A stretch of DNA of 64,000 bases from Ruegeria arenilitoris (GCF_013031355.1 NZ_WPZO01000012.1:1-64000); one strand, 5' to 3'; numbered from the stretch's first letter, positions 9,784-19,367 are shown. A program made the numbers and translations. Notes: generated by a model not told the origin, from the sequence alone.

Positions 9784-9839
9784 AAAAAAGCCGCTGCACG
9801 CTCTGACCGGGAGGAGGTGGCCAGAGTGTGAGCGGCTTT
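9784..9839 (-). terminator. Intrinsic terminator in the nrtA leader (NasT antitermination target)
   Basis: Read on the minus strand, AAAGCCGCT (9839-9831) pairs with AGCGGCTTT (9795-9787), an inner CTCTG/CAGAG stem continues the helix, and a run of six T follows (9789-9784). It stands about 50 bases before the nrtA start and downstream of the nasTS genes, exactly where NasT-type antitermination acts. In known NasTS systems NasT binds the leader when nitrate sequesters NasS. This makes it a regulated attenuator and not a simple end-of-gene signal. Confidence 0.85.
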
Positions 9840-9845
9840 GCTCAG

Positions 9846-9895
9846 TCGATCCCAAACTTTGGGAAGAAGTACATCGACACACGCCATTGCGTGCC
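9846..9895 (-). promoter_or_regulatory. Candidate ANTAR two-hairpin RNA motif upstream of nrtA
   Basis: On the minus strand GGCACGC (9895-9889) pairs with GTGTGTC (9882-9876), with two G-U pairs, around the hexaloop AATGGC, which has A at position 1 and G at position 4 as in ANTAR targets. A second, weaker hairpin (TCCC / GGGA, loop AAAGTTT, 9863-9850) with an outer TCGAT/ATCGA pairing follows and runs up to the terminator. The first hairpin fits well. The second has a 7-nt loop and is less certain. Confidence 0.7.
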
Positions 9896-9992
9896 GTTGA
9901 GATCAGATTCGAAGAAACCCGGGTGCGGCTCAAGAAGTTTTGCTGCAATGCGGCGTGATTTTCTGCGAATGCGCTGTATGGCGCCGGGGGCT

Positions 9993-10007
9993 GCCTAATT
10001 TTTAGGC
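9993..10007. other. Short dyad just after the nasS stop
   Basis: GCCTAA and TTAGGC (9993-9998 / 10002-10007) form a perfect 6-bp inverted repeat with a 3-nt centre, one base past the nasS stop codon. It may be a regulator dyad or a weak stem at the end of nasTS. Function unknown. Confidence 0.35.
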
Positions 10008-10008
10008 G

Positions 10009-11181
10009 TCAGATATCCTGAGGGTCAAAAATGCGCCCGTCCAGAAACGCGTCCCGCTTCAGCGACAATTGCCCATTATGCGAGGCAACGGGGGTGGTTT
10101 CCCGAATCGCGCCTTCGAGTTTTTCCGACGCGCCGGGCAGGTCGGCCCCGATATCGGCCAGTTGATTGCGGTAGATATCGCTGCGGAAAACGCTGCCCGC
10201 CTGCGCCCGCGCCAGATGCGGGTCCAAGCCGTACCGTGCGGCCAAACGCTGGGCGATCCACTTGGCCTGACTGCGCCATGGAAAGTTCGCCGCCCCGTCG
10301 TGGAATTCAAGGAAACCCGGTACCTCGCGCTGCTCCGCCTGCCCCGAGATGGTGAATCGACCCGACAAGGCCCGATCAATCAACTCCGACGGCAGGTTCA
10401 GGTAGGCGTCGCGCGCCAGTATCTCAGCGGCGGCGGTTTGGCTGCCCGGCTGACCCAGCCAGCGCCCGGCCCGCCAGACGGCCCGCATCAGCTTGCCCAG
10501 CAGATGCGGTTCGGTCTCGGCCCATTCGGTGCGCACGGCCAGCACCTTTTCGGGGGCAAAGGCCCAGATCGCCTGACCGGGCAGTAACAGCGCCCCCGCC
10601 TGCGATTCCACCGCGACCGAGCCCCAGGGCTCGCCCACGCAGAACGCATCCACATCCCCTTCGGCCAGCGCCTGCGCCATCAGTGGCGGGGGAATGGTGC
10701 GTACCTCGACCCCGACCGCTGACAATTCGGTGGCCTCAAGCCAGCAATGCAGCAGTTCCACATGCAGCGAGAACGGGAAGGGCACGCCAAACACCAAAGG
10801 CCGGTCCGCGACCGAGGCCAGTGCCGCAGCGGCCTTGAACGGATCGTGGAAGTCGAACCCATAGCCCGTCTCGCGCAGGCGGATTTCCAAAGCGCGGCTG
10901 ACGCCGATGACGTCTCCGTTCACTGACAGGACCGAGACCGCGGACAAGGGTTGCGTCACTCCGCCCAGTCCCAGCGCCATTGCGACGGGCACCGGCGACA
11001 GCAAATGCGCCGCGTCCACTCGGCCAAATGCCAGCATATCGCGCACCGACGACCACGAGGGTGCGGCTATCAGCTCCAGCTCGACCCCTTCGGCGCGGGC
11101 GAGACCCATCTCATGCGCCACGATCAGAGGCGCGGCATCGACCAATGGCACATAGGCGACGGGCAGGGTGACCGCATTCAT
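10009..11181 (-). CDS. nasS: Nitrate sensor NasS, cytoplasmic NrtA-like protein
   Basis: 390 residues related to NrtA/CmpA periplasmic binding proteins (PVAYVPLVDAAPLIVAHEMG; DAFCVGEPWGSVAVESQAG) but with no signal peptide, which points to a cytoplasmic sensor. In characterised NasTS pairs, NasS holds NasT inactive and releases it when nitrate or nitrite binds. The gene overlaps nasT by four bases and lies immediately upstream of the attenuated nrtA leader, which supports the sensor role over transport. It could be misannotated as an ABC solute-binding protein. Confidence 0.9.
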   Translation of the reverse strand: MNAVTLPVAYVPLVDAAPLIVAHEMGLARAEGVELELIAAPSWSSVRDMLAFGRVDAAHLLSPVPVAMALGLGGVTQPLSAVSVLSVNGDVIGVSRALEIRLRETGYGFDFHDPFKAAAALASVADRPLVFGVPFPFSLHVELLHCWLEATELSAVGVEVRTIPPPLMAQALAEGDVDAFCVGEPWGSVAVESQAGALLLPGQAIWAFAPEKVLAVRTEWAETEPHLLGKLMRAVWRAGRWLGQPGSQTAAAEILARDAYLNLPSELIDRALSGRFTISGQAEQREVPGFLEFHDGAANFPWRSQAKWIAQRLAARYGLDPHLARAQAGSVFRSDIYRNQLADIGADLPGASEKLEGAIRETTPVASHNGQLSLKRDAFLDGRIFDPQDI

Positions 11182-11762
11182 GACAGCAGCCCCGACGCAG
11201 TGACCAGCGCCTCGGCCACGTCGGCGACGCGGCGGCCCTGATCCATGGCGGCCTTACGCAACAGGGCATAGGCCTCTTCCTCCTCGATCCCGCGCGCCTT
11301 CATCAGCAACCCCTTGGCGCGGTCGATCACCTTGCGTTCTTCCAACGCGCGTTTGGTCTCGGCCAATTCGCGGCGCATCTGGCGGACAATCTGAAAGCGG
11401 GCAATGGCGGCGTCCAGTACCGGTTTCAACCGGTCGGGCTGCATACCGTCCACCACATAGGCGGACAGCCCGGCCTCGATCGCGGTTGAGGCCAAATCCC
11501 CCGCTGCGCCCGACACGAACATCGCCACCGGGCGCTCCAACGGCCCCGAGGCCAGCGTCAGCTCCTCCAGCATGTCGCGGGTAGGATTGTCGATATCGAT
11601 CAGCACCACATCGGGCACCAGCGCCGCGATCTTGCGTGCAAGGCTCGAGACATTGCCGATCACATGCACATCATAGGACCCCGACGCTTTCAGCGCGTCG
11701 ACGATAGCAATCGCGCGTTCGCGGTCTTCTTCTACAACGACAATGGTCAGCGTGTCTGGCAT
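11178..11762 (-). CDS. nasT: Nitrate-responsive antiterminator NasT (REC-ANTAR)
   Basis: 194 residues. An N-terminal receiver-like domain (TIVVVEEDRERAIAIVDAL; VVLIDIDNP) is joined by a coiled segment to a C-terminal ANTAR RNA-binding domain (RKVIDRAKGLLMKARGIEEE). It belongs to the nitrate antiterminators that bind paired hairpins and stop intrinsic termination. A matching leader lies at 9784-9895. It is the first gene of the nasT-nasS pair and is transcribed away from serC. Confidence 0.92.
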   Translation of the reverse strand: MPDTLTIVVVEEDRERAIAIVDALKASGSYDVHVIGNVSSLARKIAALVPDVVLIDIDNPTRDMLEELTLASGPLERPVAMFVSGAAGDLASTAIEAGLSAYVVDGMQPDRLKPVLDAAIARFQIVRQMRRELAETKRALEERKVIDRAKGLLMKARGIEEEEAYALLRKAAMDQGRRVADVAEALVTASGLLS

Positions 11763-11990
11763 TGCTTCTTTTCACCGGCGCGTTGCTTGTTCACAAGAGA
11801 TCGGGCGCGATTCTGTCCATGTCCCGCCGGCACTGCCTAAAAAACAGTCAAATGCCTGGGGCGTGGCCTCCGGAAGCCATCGATTTGCCGCCTATCGGAA
11901 ACTTGTGACCGCAAGCGACACGAATGAAGTCGTCGTTTTCTGCTCCCAAAGCGTCTTTTTTGCTTGCTGCACCGCGGCGCGCTTTCTAGG

Positions 11991-12047
11991 TGTTGAGGTG
12001 GGACACCCCTCCCCAACGAGGGGCGTGTATCTGGAAGGGTAATACAC
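11991..12047 (+). promoter_or_regulatory. serC-type leader RNA overlapping the serC ribosome-binding site
   Basis: Directly before the serC ATG, CCCCTC (12006-12011) pairs with GAGGGG (12018-12023). GTGTAT (12025-12030) then pairs with ATACAC (12042-12047), placing the ribosome-binding GGAAGG (12033-12038) in the loop of the last stem. GAGG/CCTC and GGTG/CACC offer competing pairings upstream. The arrangement and position agree with the serC leader motif known upstream of serC-serA in Alphaproteobacteria, whose last stem overlaps the ribosome-binding site. The ligand is unknown. Confidence 0.7.
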
Positions 12048-13202
12048 ATGACCATCGAACAACCGGCAACGCGGCCGGCGAATCCGCGTTTTTCCTCTGG
12101 CCCCTGCGCCAAACCCCCCACATTTGAACTGTCCAAACTGGCCGACGCTGCATTGGGTCGATCGCACCGTGCCGCGGTCGGCAAGGACAAGCTGAAAGCG
12201 GCCATCGAAGGCACGCGCGAAGTGCTGGGCATTCCGGCGGACTACAAGATCGGCATCGTTCCCGCCTCGGACACCGGCGCGGTCGAGATGGCGCTGTGGT
12301 CGCTGCTGGGCGAACGCAAGGTCGAGATGCTGGCTTGGGAAAGCTTTGGGTCCGGTTGGGTCACCGACGTAGTCAAGCAGCTGAAGATCGACGCCGAGGT
12401 CAAAACCGCGGATTACGGTCAGATCGTGGATCTGGCATCCATCGATTTCGCCAATGATGTTGTGTTCACGTGGAACGGCACCACTTCGGGCGTTCGGGTT
12501 CCCAATGGCGACTGGATCGCGGATGACCGTCAGGGTTTGACGATCTGTGACGCGACATCGGCAGCTTTTGCGATGGACCTGCCTTGGGACAAATTAGATG
12601 TGACCACGTTCAGCTGGCAGAAAGTGCTGGGCGGAGAAGCGGCTCATGGCATGCTGATCCTGTCGCCCCGCGCGGTGGAACGGCTGGAGAGCTATACCCC
12701 CGCATGGCCTCTGCCCAAGATTTTCCGCCTGACCAAAGGCGGCAAGCTGATCGACGGTATTTTCACTGGTGCAACAATCAACACGCCGTCCATGCTGGCG
12801 GTCGAGGATTACCTGTTCGCACTGGACTGGGCGCGCTCGGTCGGTGGCCTGCAAGGGCTGATCGCCCGTGCCGATGCCAATGCCGGTGCGGTGCACGCGT
12901 TCTGTGATCAGAATGACTGGATCGCCAATCTGGCCGAGGATGCGGCGACGCAATCGAACACCTCGGTTTGCCTGAAGTTCACCGATCCGCGCATTCAGGA
13001 CGGTGTCACTTTCGCCAAGGCCGTGGCCAAACGGCTTGAGGTCGAGAATATCGCGCTGGACATCGGCGCCTATCGCGACGCGCCTGCGGGCCTGCGCATC
13101 TGGTGCGGCGGGACGGTCGAGACCTCGGATATCGAGGCGATGCTGCCCTGGCTGGCCTGGGCCTTTGAGGCCGAGATCGCGGCGCAAACCGAAGCCGCCT
13201 GA
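12048..13202 (+). CDS. serC: Phosphoserine aminotransferase
   Basis: 384 residues. Converts 3-phosphohydroxypyruvate and glutamate to phosphoserine (serine synthesis; also acts in PLP synthesis in some bacteria). Class V aminotransferase fold with [11 protein letters not shown] at the N-terminus and the PLP lysine K192 in [15 protein letters not shown], typical of the alphaproteobacterial/archaeal-like SerC subtype. It is followed after 59 bases by serA, so they form one operon, probably controlled by the leader stem at its ribosome-binding site. Confidence 0.95.
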   Translation: MTIEQPATRPANPRFSSGPCAKPPTFELSKLADAALGRSHRAAVGKDKLKAAIEGTREVLGIPADYKIGIVPASDTGAVEMALWSLLGERKVEMLAWESFGSGWVTDVVKQLKIDAEVKTADYGQIVDLASIDFANDVVFTWNGTTSGVRVPNGDWIADDRQGLTICDATSAAFAMDLPWDKLDVTTFSWQKVLGGEAAHGMLILSPRAVERLESYTPAWPLPKIFRLTKGGKLIDGIFTGATINTPSMLAVEDYLFALDWARSVGGLQGLIARADANAGAVHAFCDQNDWIANLAEDAATQSNTSVCLKFTDPRIQDGVTFAKAVAKRLEVENIALDIGAYRDAPAGLRIWCGGTVETSDIEAMLPWLAWAFEAEIAAQTEAA

Positions 13203-13261
13203 CCTATTCCACCGGGCCATATCTGGCCCGGGCTTCCCATACAATTCAAGGACCAGAGAAT

Positions 13262-14857
13262 ATGGCCCCCAAAGTACTCGTATCTGACAAGCTCAGTGAA
13301 ACCGCCGTGCAGATCTTCCGCGATCGCGGCATCGACGTGGATTTCATGCCCGATCTGGGCAAGGACAAGGACAAGCTGGCCGAGGTGATCGGTCAGTATG
13401 ACGGCCTTGCCATCCGCTCGGCCACCAAGGTCACGCCGACCATTCTGGAAAAAGCGGACAACCTGAAGGTCATCGGCCGCGCCGGGATCGGCACCGACAA
13501 TATCGACAAGGAAGCGGCCTCGAAAAAAGGTGTGATCGTGATGAACACACCCTTTGGCAACATGATCACCACAGCCGAGCACGCCATTGCGATGATGTTC
13601 GCCGTGGCGCGGCAAATCCCCGAGGCCAGCACCTCGACCCATGCGGGTAAGTGGGAAAAGTCCAAGTTCATGGGGATCGAGCTGACCAACAAGACCCTCG
13701 GGGTCATTGGTGCGGGCAACATTGGCGGTATCGTCTGTGAACGCGCGCTGGGCCTGAAGATGAAAGTCGTCGCCTATGATCCCTATCTGGGCGAAGAGAA
13801 AGCGGCCAAGATGGGGGTCGAGAAGGTCGAGCTGGACGAACTTCTGTCCCGCGCCGATTTCATCACCCTGCACGTGCCGCTGACCGATCAGACCCGCAAT
13901 ATCCTCAGCCGTGAGAACCTCGCCAAGACCAAGAAGGGCGTTCGCATCATCAACTGTGCCCGTGGTGGACTGGTCGACGAAGGGGCGCTGGCGGAGGCGC
14001 TGACTTCCGGTCATGTTGCGGGCGCGGCCTTTGACGTATTCAGCGAGGAACCGGCGAAGGACAACGCCCTGTTCAATCTACCGAACGTGGTTTGCACGCC
14101 TCACCTTGGTGCTGCAACGACCGAGGCGCAGGAAAACGTGGCGCTGCAAGTGGCCGAGCAGATCTCGAACTATTTGCTGACCGGGGCGGTGGAAAACGCG
14201 CTGAACATGCCCAGCGTCACCGCCGAAGAGGCCAAGGTCATGGGGCCGTGGATCAAGCTGGCGGGTCATCTGGGCAGCTTCATTGGCCAGATGACGGATG
14301 AGCCGGTGCAAGCGATCAACATCCTCTATGACGGTGTGGCCGCTGAAATGAACCTGGCCGCGCTGAACTGTGCCGTCGTCGCCGGGATCATGAAAAAGTT
14401 CAACCCCGAGGTGAACATGGTCTCGGCCCCTGTGGTGGCGAAAGAGCGCGGGATCAAGATCTCGACCACCAATCAGGACAAGTCCGGTGTCTTTGATGGC
14501 TATATCAAGGTCACCGTGGTCACCGACAAGCGCGAACGCTCGATTGCTGGCACCGTGTTCAGCGACGGCAAACCGCGTTTCATCCAGATCAAAGGCATCA
14601 ATATCGATGCCGAGGTGGGCGCGCATATGCTGTACACCACTAACGAAGACGTGCCGGGTATTATTGGTACTCTGGGACAGACCATGGGCGAAAACGACGT
14701 GAACATCGCCAACTTTACCCTCGGCCGGTCCGAGGCGGGTGGTGAGGCTATCGCGTTGCTTTACGTGGATGAACCGGTTCCGGCCGAGGCGCGCGCCAAG
14801 CTGGCGGAAACTGGCCTGTTCACCCAGATCAAGCCGCTGGAGTTCGATGTCGCCTGA
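13262..14857 (+). CDS. serA: D-3-phosphoglycerate dehydrogenase
   Basis: 531 residues. Oxidises 3-phosphoglycerate with NAD, the first step of serine synthesis. The substrate domain is interrupted by the Rossmann domain (GVIGAGNIGG, 148-156). The catalytic Arg is in NCARGGLVDE and the His in CTPHLGAAT. After these come an intervening (ASB-type) domain and a C-terminal ACT domain, so this is the long form. The ribosome-binding site is weak (CCAGAGAAT). An intrinsic terminator follows at 14885. Confidence 0.96.
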   Translation: MAPKVLVSDKLSETAVQIFRDRGIDVDFMPDLGKDKDKLAEVIGQYDGLAIRSATKVTPTILEKADNLKVIGRAGIGTDNIDKEAASKKGVIVMNTPFGNMITTAEHAIAMMFAVARQIPEASTSTHAGKWEKSKFMGIELTNKTLGVIGAGNIGGIVCERALGLKMKVVAYDPYLGEEKAAKMGVEKVELDELLSRADFITLHVPLTDQTRNILSRENLAKTKKGVRIINCARGGLVDEGALAEALTSGHVAGAAFDVFSEEPAKDNALFNLPNVVCTPHLGAATTEAQENVALQVAEQISNYLLTGAVENALNMPSVTAEEAKVMGPWIKLAGHLGSFIGQMTDEPVQAINILYDGVAAEMNLAALNCAVVAGIMKKFNPEVNMVSAPVVAKERGIKISTTNQDKSGVFDGYIKVTVVTDKRERSIAGTVFSDGKPRFIQIKGINIDAEVGAHMLYTTNEDVPGIIGTLGQTMGENDVNIANFTLGRSEAGGEAIALLYVDEPVPAEARAKLAETGLFTQIKPLEFDVA

Positions 14858-14884
14858 GCGGTGTTGAAATTCTGAGACAATCCG

Positions 14885-14919
14885 TACCCGCGCCGCCCAA
14901 GGCGCGGGTATTTTCTTTT
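14885..14919 (+). terminator. Intrinsic terminator after serA
   Basis: TACCCGCGCC (14885-14894) pairs perfectly with GGCGCGGGTA (14901-14910) across a 6-nt loop and is followed by TTTTCTTTT. Confidence 0.92.
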
Positions 14920-14974
14920 CCGGCGACCGGAAACGCGCCACAAGCAGGGTATTCACTTTGACCGAGGATTTTTC

Positions 14975-15712
14975 ATGACCTCCCCCATCTACGCCGTTGG
15001 CGACATTCACGGTCAGCTTGGCATGCTGGAACACGCGCTGCGCCTGATTGAGCAGGACGGCGGGCCGGATGCGCGGATTGTGTTTCTTGGGGATTATGTG
15101 GACCGCGGCCCCGACAGTCGTGGTGTGTTGGACCTGCTGATCGAAGGGCAGCGCGCGGGTCGCAACTGGATCATGGTCAAGGGCAACCACGACCGGATGA
15201 TGGCCCGGTTCGTGCAGGATTGTGAGATTGCCGACAATCGCCTGCCGATCACGCTCAGTTGGCTCCACCCGCGTCTGGGAGGGCGGGAAACACTGGCCTC
15301 ATACGGCGTTGAGGTCGTGGATGAAGACCGCATCTTTCAGGTCAACGAACGCGCTTGCGCCGCGGTGCCACCCGAACATATCGACTTCATCAATGCGCTG
15401 CCCCTGTATCATCAGGAGGGTGTGCTGCTATTCGTTCACGCGGGCATCCGCCCCGGCATTCCGCTGGAACAACAGGCCGAGGACGATCTGGTCTGGATCC
15501 GCCACGAGTTTCTGCGTGACCCCGGCCCGCATCCGTGGCTGGTGGTACACGGGCATACGCCAGTGGACCGGGCCGAACATTGCAGCATCCGGATCAATCT
15601 GGATGCGGGTGCGGGCTATGGCCGTCCGCTGGCCACGGCGGTGTTCGAAGGCCGCGATTGCTGGCTGCTGACCGAGGCGGGACGGGTGCCGCTGACCCCT
15701 AGCCCTTGGTGA
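14975..15712 (+). CDS. Serine/threonine protein phosphatase (PPP/ApaH-like metallophosphoesterase)
   Basis: 245 residues. The three metal-binding signatures of the PPP superfamily are present in order: GDIHGQLGM near the N-terminus, GDYVDRGPDSRG, and GNHD, with a later HGHTP. This size and set fit bacterial PrpA/PrpE-type phosphatases, though a diadenosine tetraphosphatase-like activity is possible. Substrate unknown. Its 3' end overlaps the convergent matB gene by 14 bases. Confidence 0.85.
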   Translation: MTSPIYAVGDIHGQLGMLEHALRLIEQDGGPDARIVFLGDYVDRGPDSRGVLDLLIEGQRAGRNWIMVKGNHDRMMARFVQDCEIADNRLPITLSWLHPRLGGRETLASYGVEVVDEDRIFQVNERACAAVPPEHIDFINALPLYHQEGVLLFVHAGIRPGIPLEQQAEDDLVWIRHEFLRDPGPHPWLVVHGHTPVDRAEHCSIRINLDAGAGYGRPLATAVFEGRDCWLLTEAGRVPLTPSPW

Positions 15713-17216
15713 ACAGGTCCTTGTAGTCCTCGCGCAGGATGTTCTTCTGCACCTTGCCCATGGTGTTGCGCGGCAGTTCATCCAGCACGATCAGCTTGCG
15801 GGGATGTTTAAACCGGGCCAATGCGTCCTGCACATCGGCCAGAATGGCCTCGGGGTCGGGGCTCTGTCCCGGCTCGGGCACCAGAATACCCACCGGGGTT
15901 TCGCCGAAATCCGGGTGCGGCACACCGATCACCGCGCTTTCCAGCACGCCGGGCTGGTCGTCCAATACCAATTCGACCTCTTTGGGATAGATGTTGTAGC
16001 CGCCCGAGATGATCACATCTTTGCCGCGACCAACGATATGGACATAGCCGTCTTCGTCCACCCGCCCCAGATCGCCGGTGATAAAGAACCCGTCTGGCCG
16101 CAGTTCGGCGGCAGTTTTCTCGGGCATCTGCCAATAGCCCTCGAATACGTTCGGGCCGCGCACCTCTATCATGCCGATTTCACCCTGCGGCAGGGTTTCC
16201 CCGGTTTCGGGATCAGTGACCTTCATGTCCACATCTGGCAGGGGGAAGCCCACCGTGCCGGCGCGCCGCTCACCCTCATAGGGGTTCGAGGTGCTCATGT
16301 TGGTTTCGGTCATGCCATAGCGTTCAAGGATGCGGTGGCCGGTACGGGTTTCAAACCGTTCATGGGTTTCAGCCAGCAACGGGGCTGAGCCTGAGATGAA
16401 CAGCCGCATGTGTCGCGCCAGATCGCCATTAAAACGATCATCGTTCAGCAAGCGGGTATAGAAGGTTGGCACCCCCATCATCGAGGTTGCCTGCGGCATC
16501 AGGCGCAGCATGTCCTCAAGGTCGAATTTCGGCAGAAAGATCATCGACCCGCCCGAGGCCAGCACCACATTAGTCGCCACAAACAGCCCGTGGGTGTGAA
16601 AGATCGGCAGCGCGTGCAGCAGCACGTCATCGGCTGTGAACCGCCATTCCTGCACCAGCGTCTCGGCGTTCGATAGCAGGTTGGCCTGTGTCAGCATCGC
16701 GCCTTTGGATCGCCCGGTTGTGCCCGAGGTGTACAGGAACGCGGCTAGGTCATCCTCAGCGCGGCGAACAGGCTCGAACGCAGGCAACATGCCCATGGAG
16801 CGCCGCATCAGGCTGCCGGACCCGTCGGCGTTCAGTGTCTCTAACCTTGCGTTCTGGGACGCGGCGATGGGTGCCAGACCTTCGGCCTTTGTGTCATCAC
16901 ACACAACTAGCTTGGCGCCGCTGTTTTCGATGAAATACTGCAACTCGGCCGTGGTGTATCCGGTGTTGAGCGGCAGAAAGATCAGCCCGGTCTGAGCGCA
17001 GGCGGCATAGAGCGCCAGCGCCTCGGGTGATTTTTCAACCTGCACCGCCACCCGTTCGCCGGGTTCCAGCTCATACCCGGTCAGCGCATTAGCGATCCGC
17101 GCGGCCATATCCAGAAAGGCGGCATGGGTCAGGGTCTGACCATCGGGCAGGTGCAGAAATGGAGTGCTCTTTCCCGCGTGAATGCCAAACAGCCGGTCAT
17201 AAAGCGGGTTGCCCAT
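15699..17216 (-). CDS. matB: Malonyl-CoA synthetase (malonate--CoA ligase)
   Basis: 505 residues, ANL superfamily. The AMP-binding loop is YTSGTTGRSKGAML, the A8 region GRGKDVIISGGYNIYP, and the C-terminal catalytic lysine is in LPRNTMGKVQKN. Overall wording (start MGNPLYDRLFGIHAG, FLHLPDGQ) matches proteobacterial MatB, which activates malonate with ATP and CoA. No malonyl-CoA decarboxylase (MatA) or malonate transporter lies next to it, so it may serve to scavenge malonate into fatty-acid synthesis. Another acyl-CoA synthetase specificity cannot be excluded. Confidence 0.85.
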   Translation of the reverse strand: MGNPLYDRLFGIHAGKSTPFLHLPDGQTLTHAAFLDMAARIANALTGYELEPGERVAVQVEKSPEALALYAACAQTGLIFLPLNTGYTTAELQYFIENSGAKLVVCDDTKAEGLAPIAASQNARLETLNADGSGSLMRRSMGMLPAFEPVRRAEDDLAAFLYTSGTTGRSKGAMLTQANLLSNAETLVQEWRFTADDVLLHALPIFHTHGLFVATNVVLASGGSMIFLPKFDLEDMLRLMPQATSMMGVPTFYTRLLNDDRFNGDLARHMRLFISGSAPLLAETHERFETRTGHRILERYGMTETNMSTSNPYEGERRAGTVGFPLPDVDMKVTDPETGETLPQGEIGMIEVRGPNVFEGYWQMPEKTAAELRPDGFFITGDLGRVDEDGYVHIVGRGKDVIISGGYNIYPKEVELVLDDQPGVLESAVIGVPHPDFGETPVGILVPEPGQSPDPEAILADVQDALARFKHPRKLIVLDELPRNTMGKVQKNILREDYKDLFTKG

Positions 17217-17300
17217 GTCGTTATTCCTTTGCGCCTGCTCAATACGGGGCTGAATCTGTCCCGGATTGGTTAGACGGTAAAGCGGAAATCGGGCTGGGGA

Positions 17301-18005
17301 TCAGAATTCCGTGGTCATCCGGTAGCCTGCGGCAAAGAACATCTTAGCAAATGTTACCGGTTCCCCTTGCAGCCATGTGATCCGCTCGCCGGTAAAGACC
17401 GGCTCGCCCTCGGGGACGTCCAAAAATCCCGCAATCGTGGCATCGGCGCGGCTGGCCAGAAAGCTCAACTCGACATTGGTGAAGGGCACCGTCTGGATCA
17501 GCCATTCATTCGGTCCGAGCTTCGAGAAATCGGCTTGCTCCACCTGCGGGACCGAGGCGGTGACGATCCAGCGGTCCTCGTACTGAAACGGGGTGTTGCC
17601 GTTGAAATGCATACAGCGCACATGCACCACGTTTTGCCCCGGTGCCAGGGCCAGACGGGCGCTGAGCCACTCGGGCGCAGGCTCTGAGACAGAGGAAACC
17701 AGCGCATAGCGATAGGTGCCGCCCAGTGCCTCGACTTCATCCCGGACCATGGGGATGGTAAAGCGCGCCTGCCGCTGCGGGGCGCTTGCTACGCGCGTGC
17801 CGGCCTTGCGGCGACGTTCCAGATAGCCCTCGTCGGCCAGCTCCCGCAGGGCCCGATTGACCGTGGTGCGGGTGCAGGAAAACTCGACCGCAAGCTCCTG
17901 TTCGTTGGGCAGCAGCGCATCGGGTTGCCATTCGCCGGACCGGATGCGCGCCAGCACGGTCTGCTTGATGTCTTTGTAACTGGTTGTATCACTCGATTGA
18001 GGCAT
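17301..18005 (-). CDS. hutC: Histidine utilisation repressor HutC, GntR family
   Basis: 234 residues. N-terminal GntR winged helix (IRSGEWQPDALLPNEQELA; CTRTTVNRALRELADEGYLERRR) and a C-terminal UTRA ligand domain. HutC proteins repress hut genes and are released by urocanate. It lies nine bases after hutF in the same direction, so the repressor is in the operon it controls. A 7-bp inverted repeat between hutF and hutI (19392-19409) is the probable operator. Confidence 0.92.
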   Translation of the reverse strand: MPQSSDTTSYKDIKQTVLARIRSGEWQPDALLPNEQELAVEFSCTRTTVNRALRELADEGYLERRRKAGTRVASAPQRQARFTIPMVRDEVEALGGTYRYALVSSVSEPAPEWLSARLALAPGQNVVHVRCMHFNGNTPFQYEDRWIVTASVPQVEQADFSKLGPNEWLIQTVPFTNVELSFLASRADATIAGFLDVPEGEPVFTGERITWLQGEPVTFAKMFFAAGYRMTTEF

Positions 18006-18014
18006 GGCGCAGCT

Positions 18015-19367
18015 TTAGACCGAGGCCAACAGGTCCGCAATCGCGGATCGGTAAGCGGGGATGATCCGGTCGCGGGCAACATGACGGCCCTGTTTCACCC
18101 TATGCCGCCCAGCAGACCACAGATCGGTAACCAGCCCGTCGGGTGCGGCGAAACACAGCCCGTCCAACAGCTGATCATCGCTGAGCGCGCAGAGAGTCGG
18201 GTGGTCGCGGTTAATTGCCACCAGATCGGCCAGCTTGCCCTCGGCAATCTCACCCGCGTTGCGCCCAAGGGCCTGCGCGCCTCCCAGTGCTGCCTTAGTG
18301 TAAAGCGCGTGACCAACCGACCCCTCGCTGACCAGAACAGCCCGCTGCTGTTCACGCAAGCGTTGTGAATATTCCAGTGTGCGCAGTTCTTCGGGCAGAG
18401 AGATCCTAATATTAGAGTCTGAACCAATCCCAAAACGACCACCTTCAGCGACATATTCAGCGCCGTTGAAGATTCCGTCGCCCAGATTGGCCTCGGTGAT
18501 TGGACACAGACCAGCGACGGCCCCCGACCGGGCCAGAGCGGTGGTTTCGGCGTCGGTCATGTGGGTCGCGTGGATTAGGCACCACCGTGCGCCTAGCGGC
18601 ACATTGTCCAGAAGCCAAGCCACCGGGCGCTGACCCAGCATGGCCTGAACATCGGTGACCTCCTGCACTTGTTCGGCGATGTGGATATGCACGGGGCCTT
18701 CGGGTGTGGCCCTTAGCACCTCGGTCAGATCCGTGGGCGAGGTCGCGCGCAGAGAATGTGGCGCAATTCCCAATTTAGAGTCTGTTTCTGGCAATGCAGG
18801 GCGGCAATCATCGACCAGTTCGAGGAACCGCGCCACATCGTTGCCGAACCGCAGCTGCCCGCCCGAAAGGGCCTCCTGTTTGACGCCGCCATAGGTGTAG
18901 AGCACGGGCAGATGGGTCAGACCGATCCCCGTTTGCTGTGCGGCGGCGAAAATGCGTTGGCTGAGTTCTGACAGTTGGTCATAGGGCGCACCGCCGGGTT
19001 GGTGATGGACATAGTGGAACTCACCAACCGAAGCGTACCCAGCCTCCTGCATCTCCATGAACACCAGCGCGGCGATGGCTTCGATCTGCTCCGGCGTCAG
19101 ACGGTCCAGAAAGCGGTACATCAGGTTGCGCCAGGTCCAGAAACTCTCGCGCCCGGCCGCTCGGGTTTCGGTCATCCCGGCCATGGCCCGCTGAAAAGCG
19201 TGGGAGTGCAGGTTCCCCAGGGCGGGCAACAGCACATCGACCCGCTCGTCCCCGGGCTCAGCGTTTGCTTGTGTCTGTATGTGTCGGATGCGTCCCTGAT
19301 CGATCTCGATCCGCACATCATGAACCCAATCAGAGCCTAATAAGGTTGTTTTTGCGTGGATAGGCAT
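18015..19367 (-). CDS. hutF: Formimidoylglutamate deiminase
   Basis: 450 residues from the ATG at 19367 ([15 protein letters not shown]); the open frame upstream crosses the divergent promoter and hutI start and is not coding. An amidohydrolase with the metal site [11 protein letters not shown] and a later HIAEQVQEV. It hydrolyses N-formimino-L-glutamate to N-formyl-L-glutamate and ammonia, the fourth step of the five-step histidine pathway, and works with HutG. It is transcribed divergently from hutI and followed by hutC. Confidence 0.94.
   Translation of the reverse strand: MPIHAKTTLLGSDWVHDVRIEIDQGRIRHIQTQANAEPGDERVDVLLPALGNLHSHAFQRAMAGMTETRAAGRESFWTWRNLMYRFLDRLTPEQIEAIAALVFMEMQEAGYASVGEFHYVHHQPGGAPYDQLSELSQRIFAAAQQTGIGLTHLPVLYTYGGVKQEALSGGQLRFGNDVARFLELVDDCRPALPETDSKLGIAPHSLRATSPTDLTEVLRATPEGPVHIHIAEQVQEVTDVQAMLGQRPVAWLLDNVPLGARWCLIHATHMTDAETTALARSGAVAGLCPITEANLGDGIFNGAEYVAEGGRFGIGSDSNIRISLPEELRTLEYSQRLREQQRAVLVSEGSVGHALYTKAALGGAQALGRNAGEIAEGKLADLVAINRDHPTLCALSDDQLLDGLCFAAPDGLVTDLWSAGRHRVKQGRHVARDRIIPAYRSAIADLLASV

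Noticed and set aside
9736..9948. N-terminal extension of nrtA by 71 residues
   Set aside because: It would translate the terminator hairpin; the ATG at 9735 begins a clear signal peptide.
10009..11181. Second nitrate-binding protein of the ABC transporter
   Set aside because: No signal peptide and overlapped with the ANTAR gene nasT, so it is the cytoplasmic sensor NasS.
14078..15268. 396-codon minus-strand frame opposite serA and the phosphatase
   Set aside because: It spans two genes with clear catalytic motifs and crosses the serA terminator.
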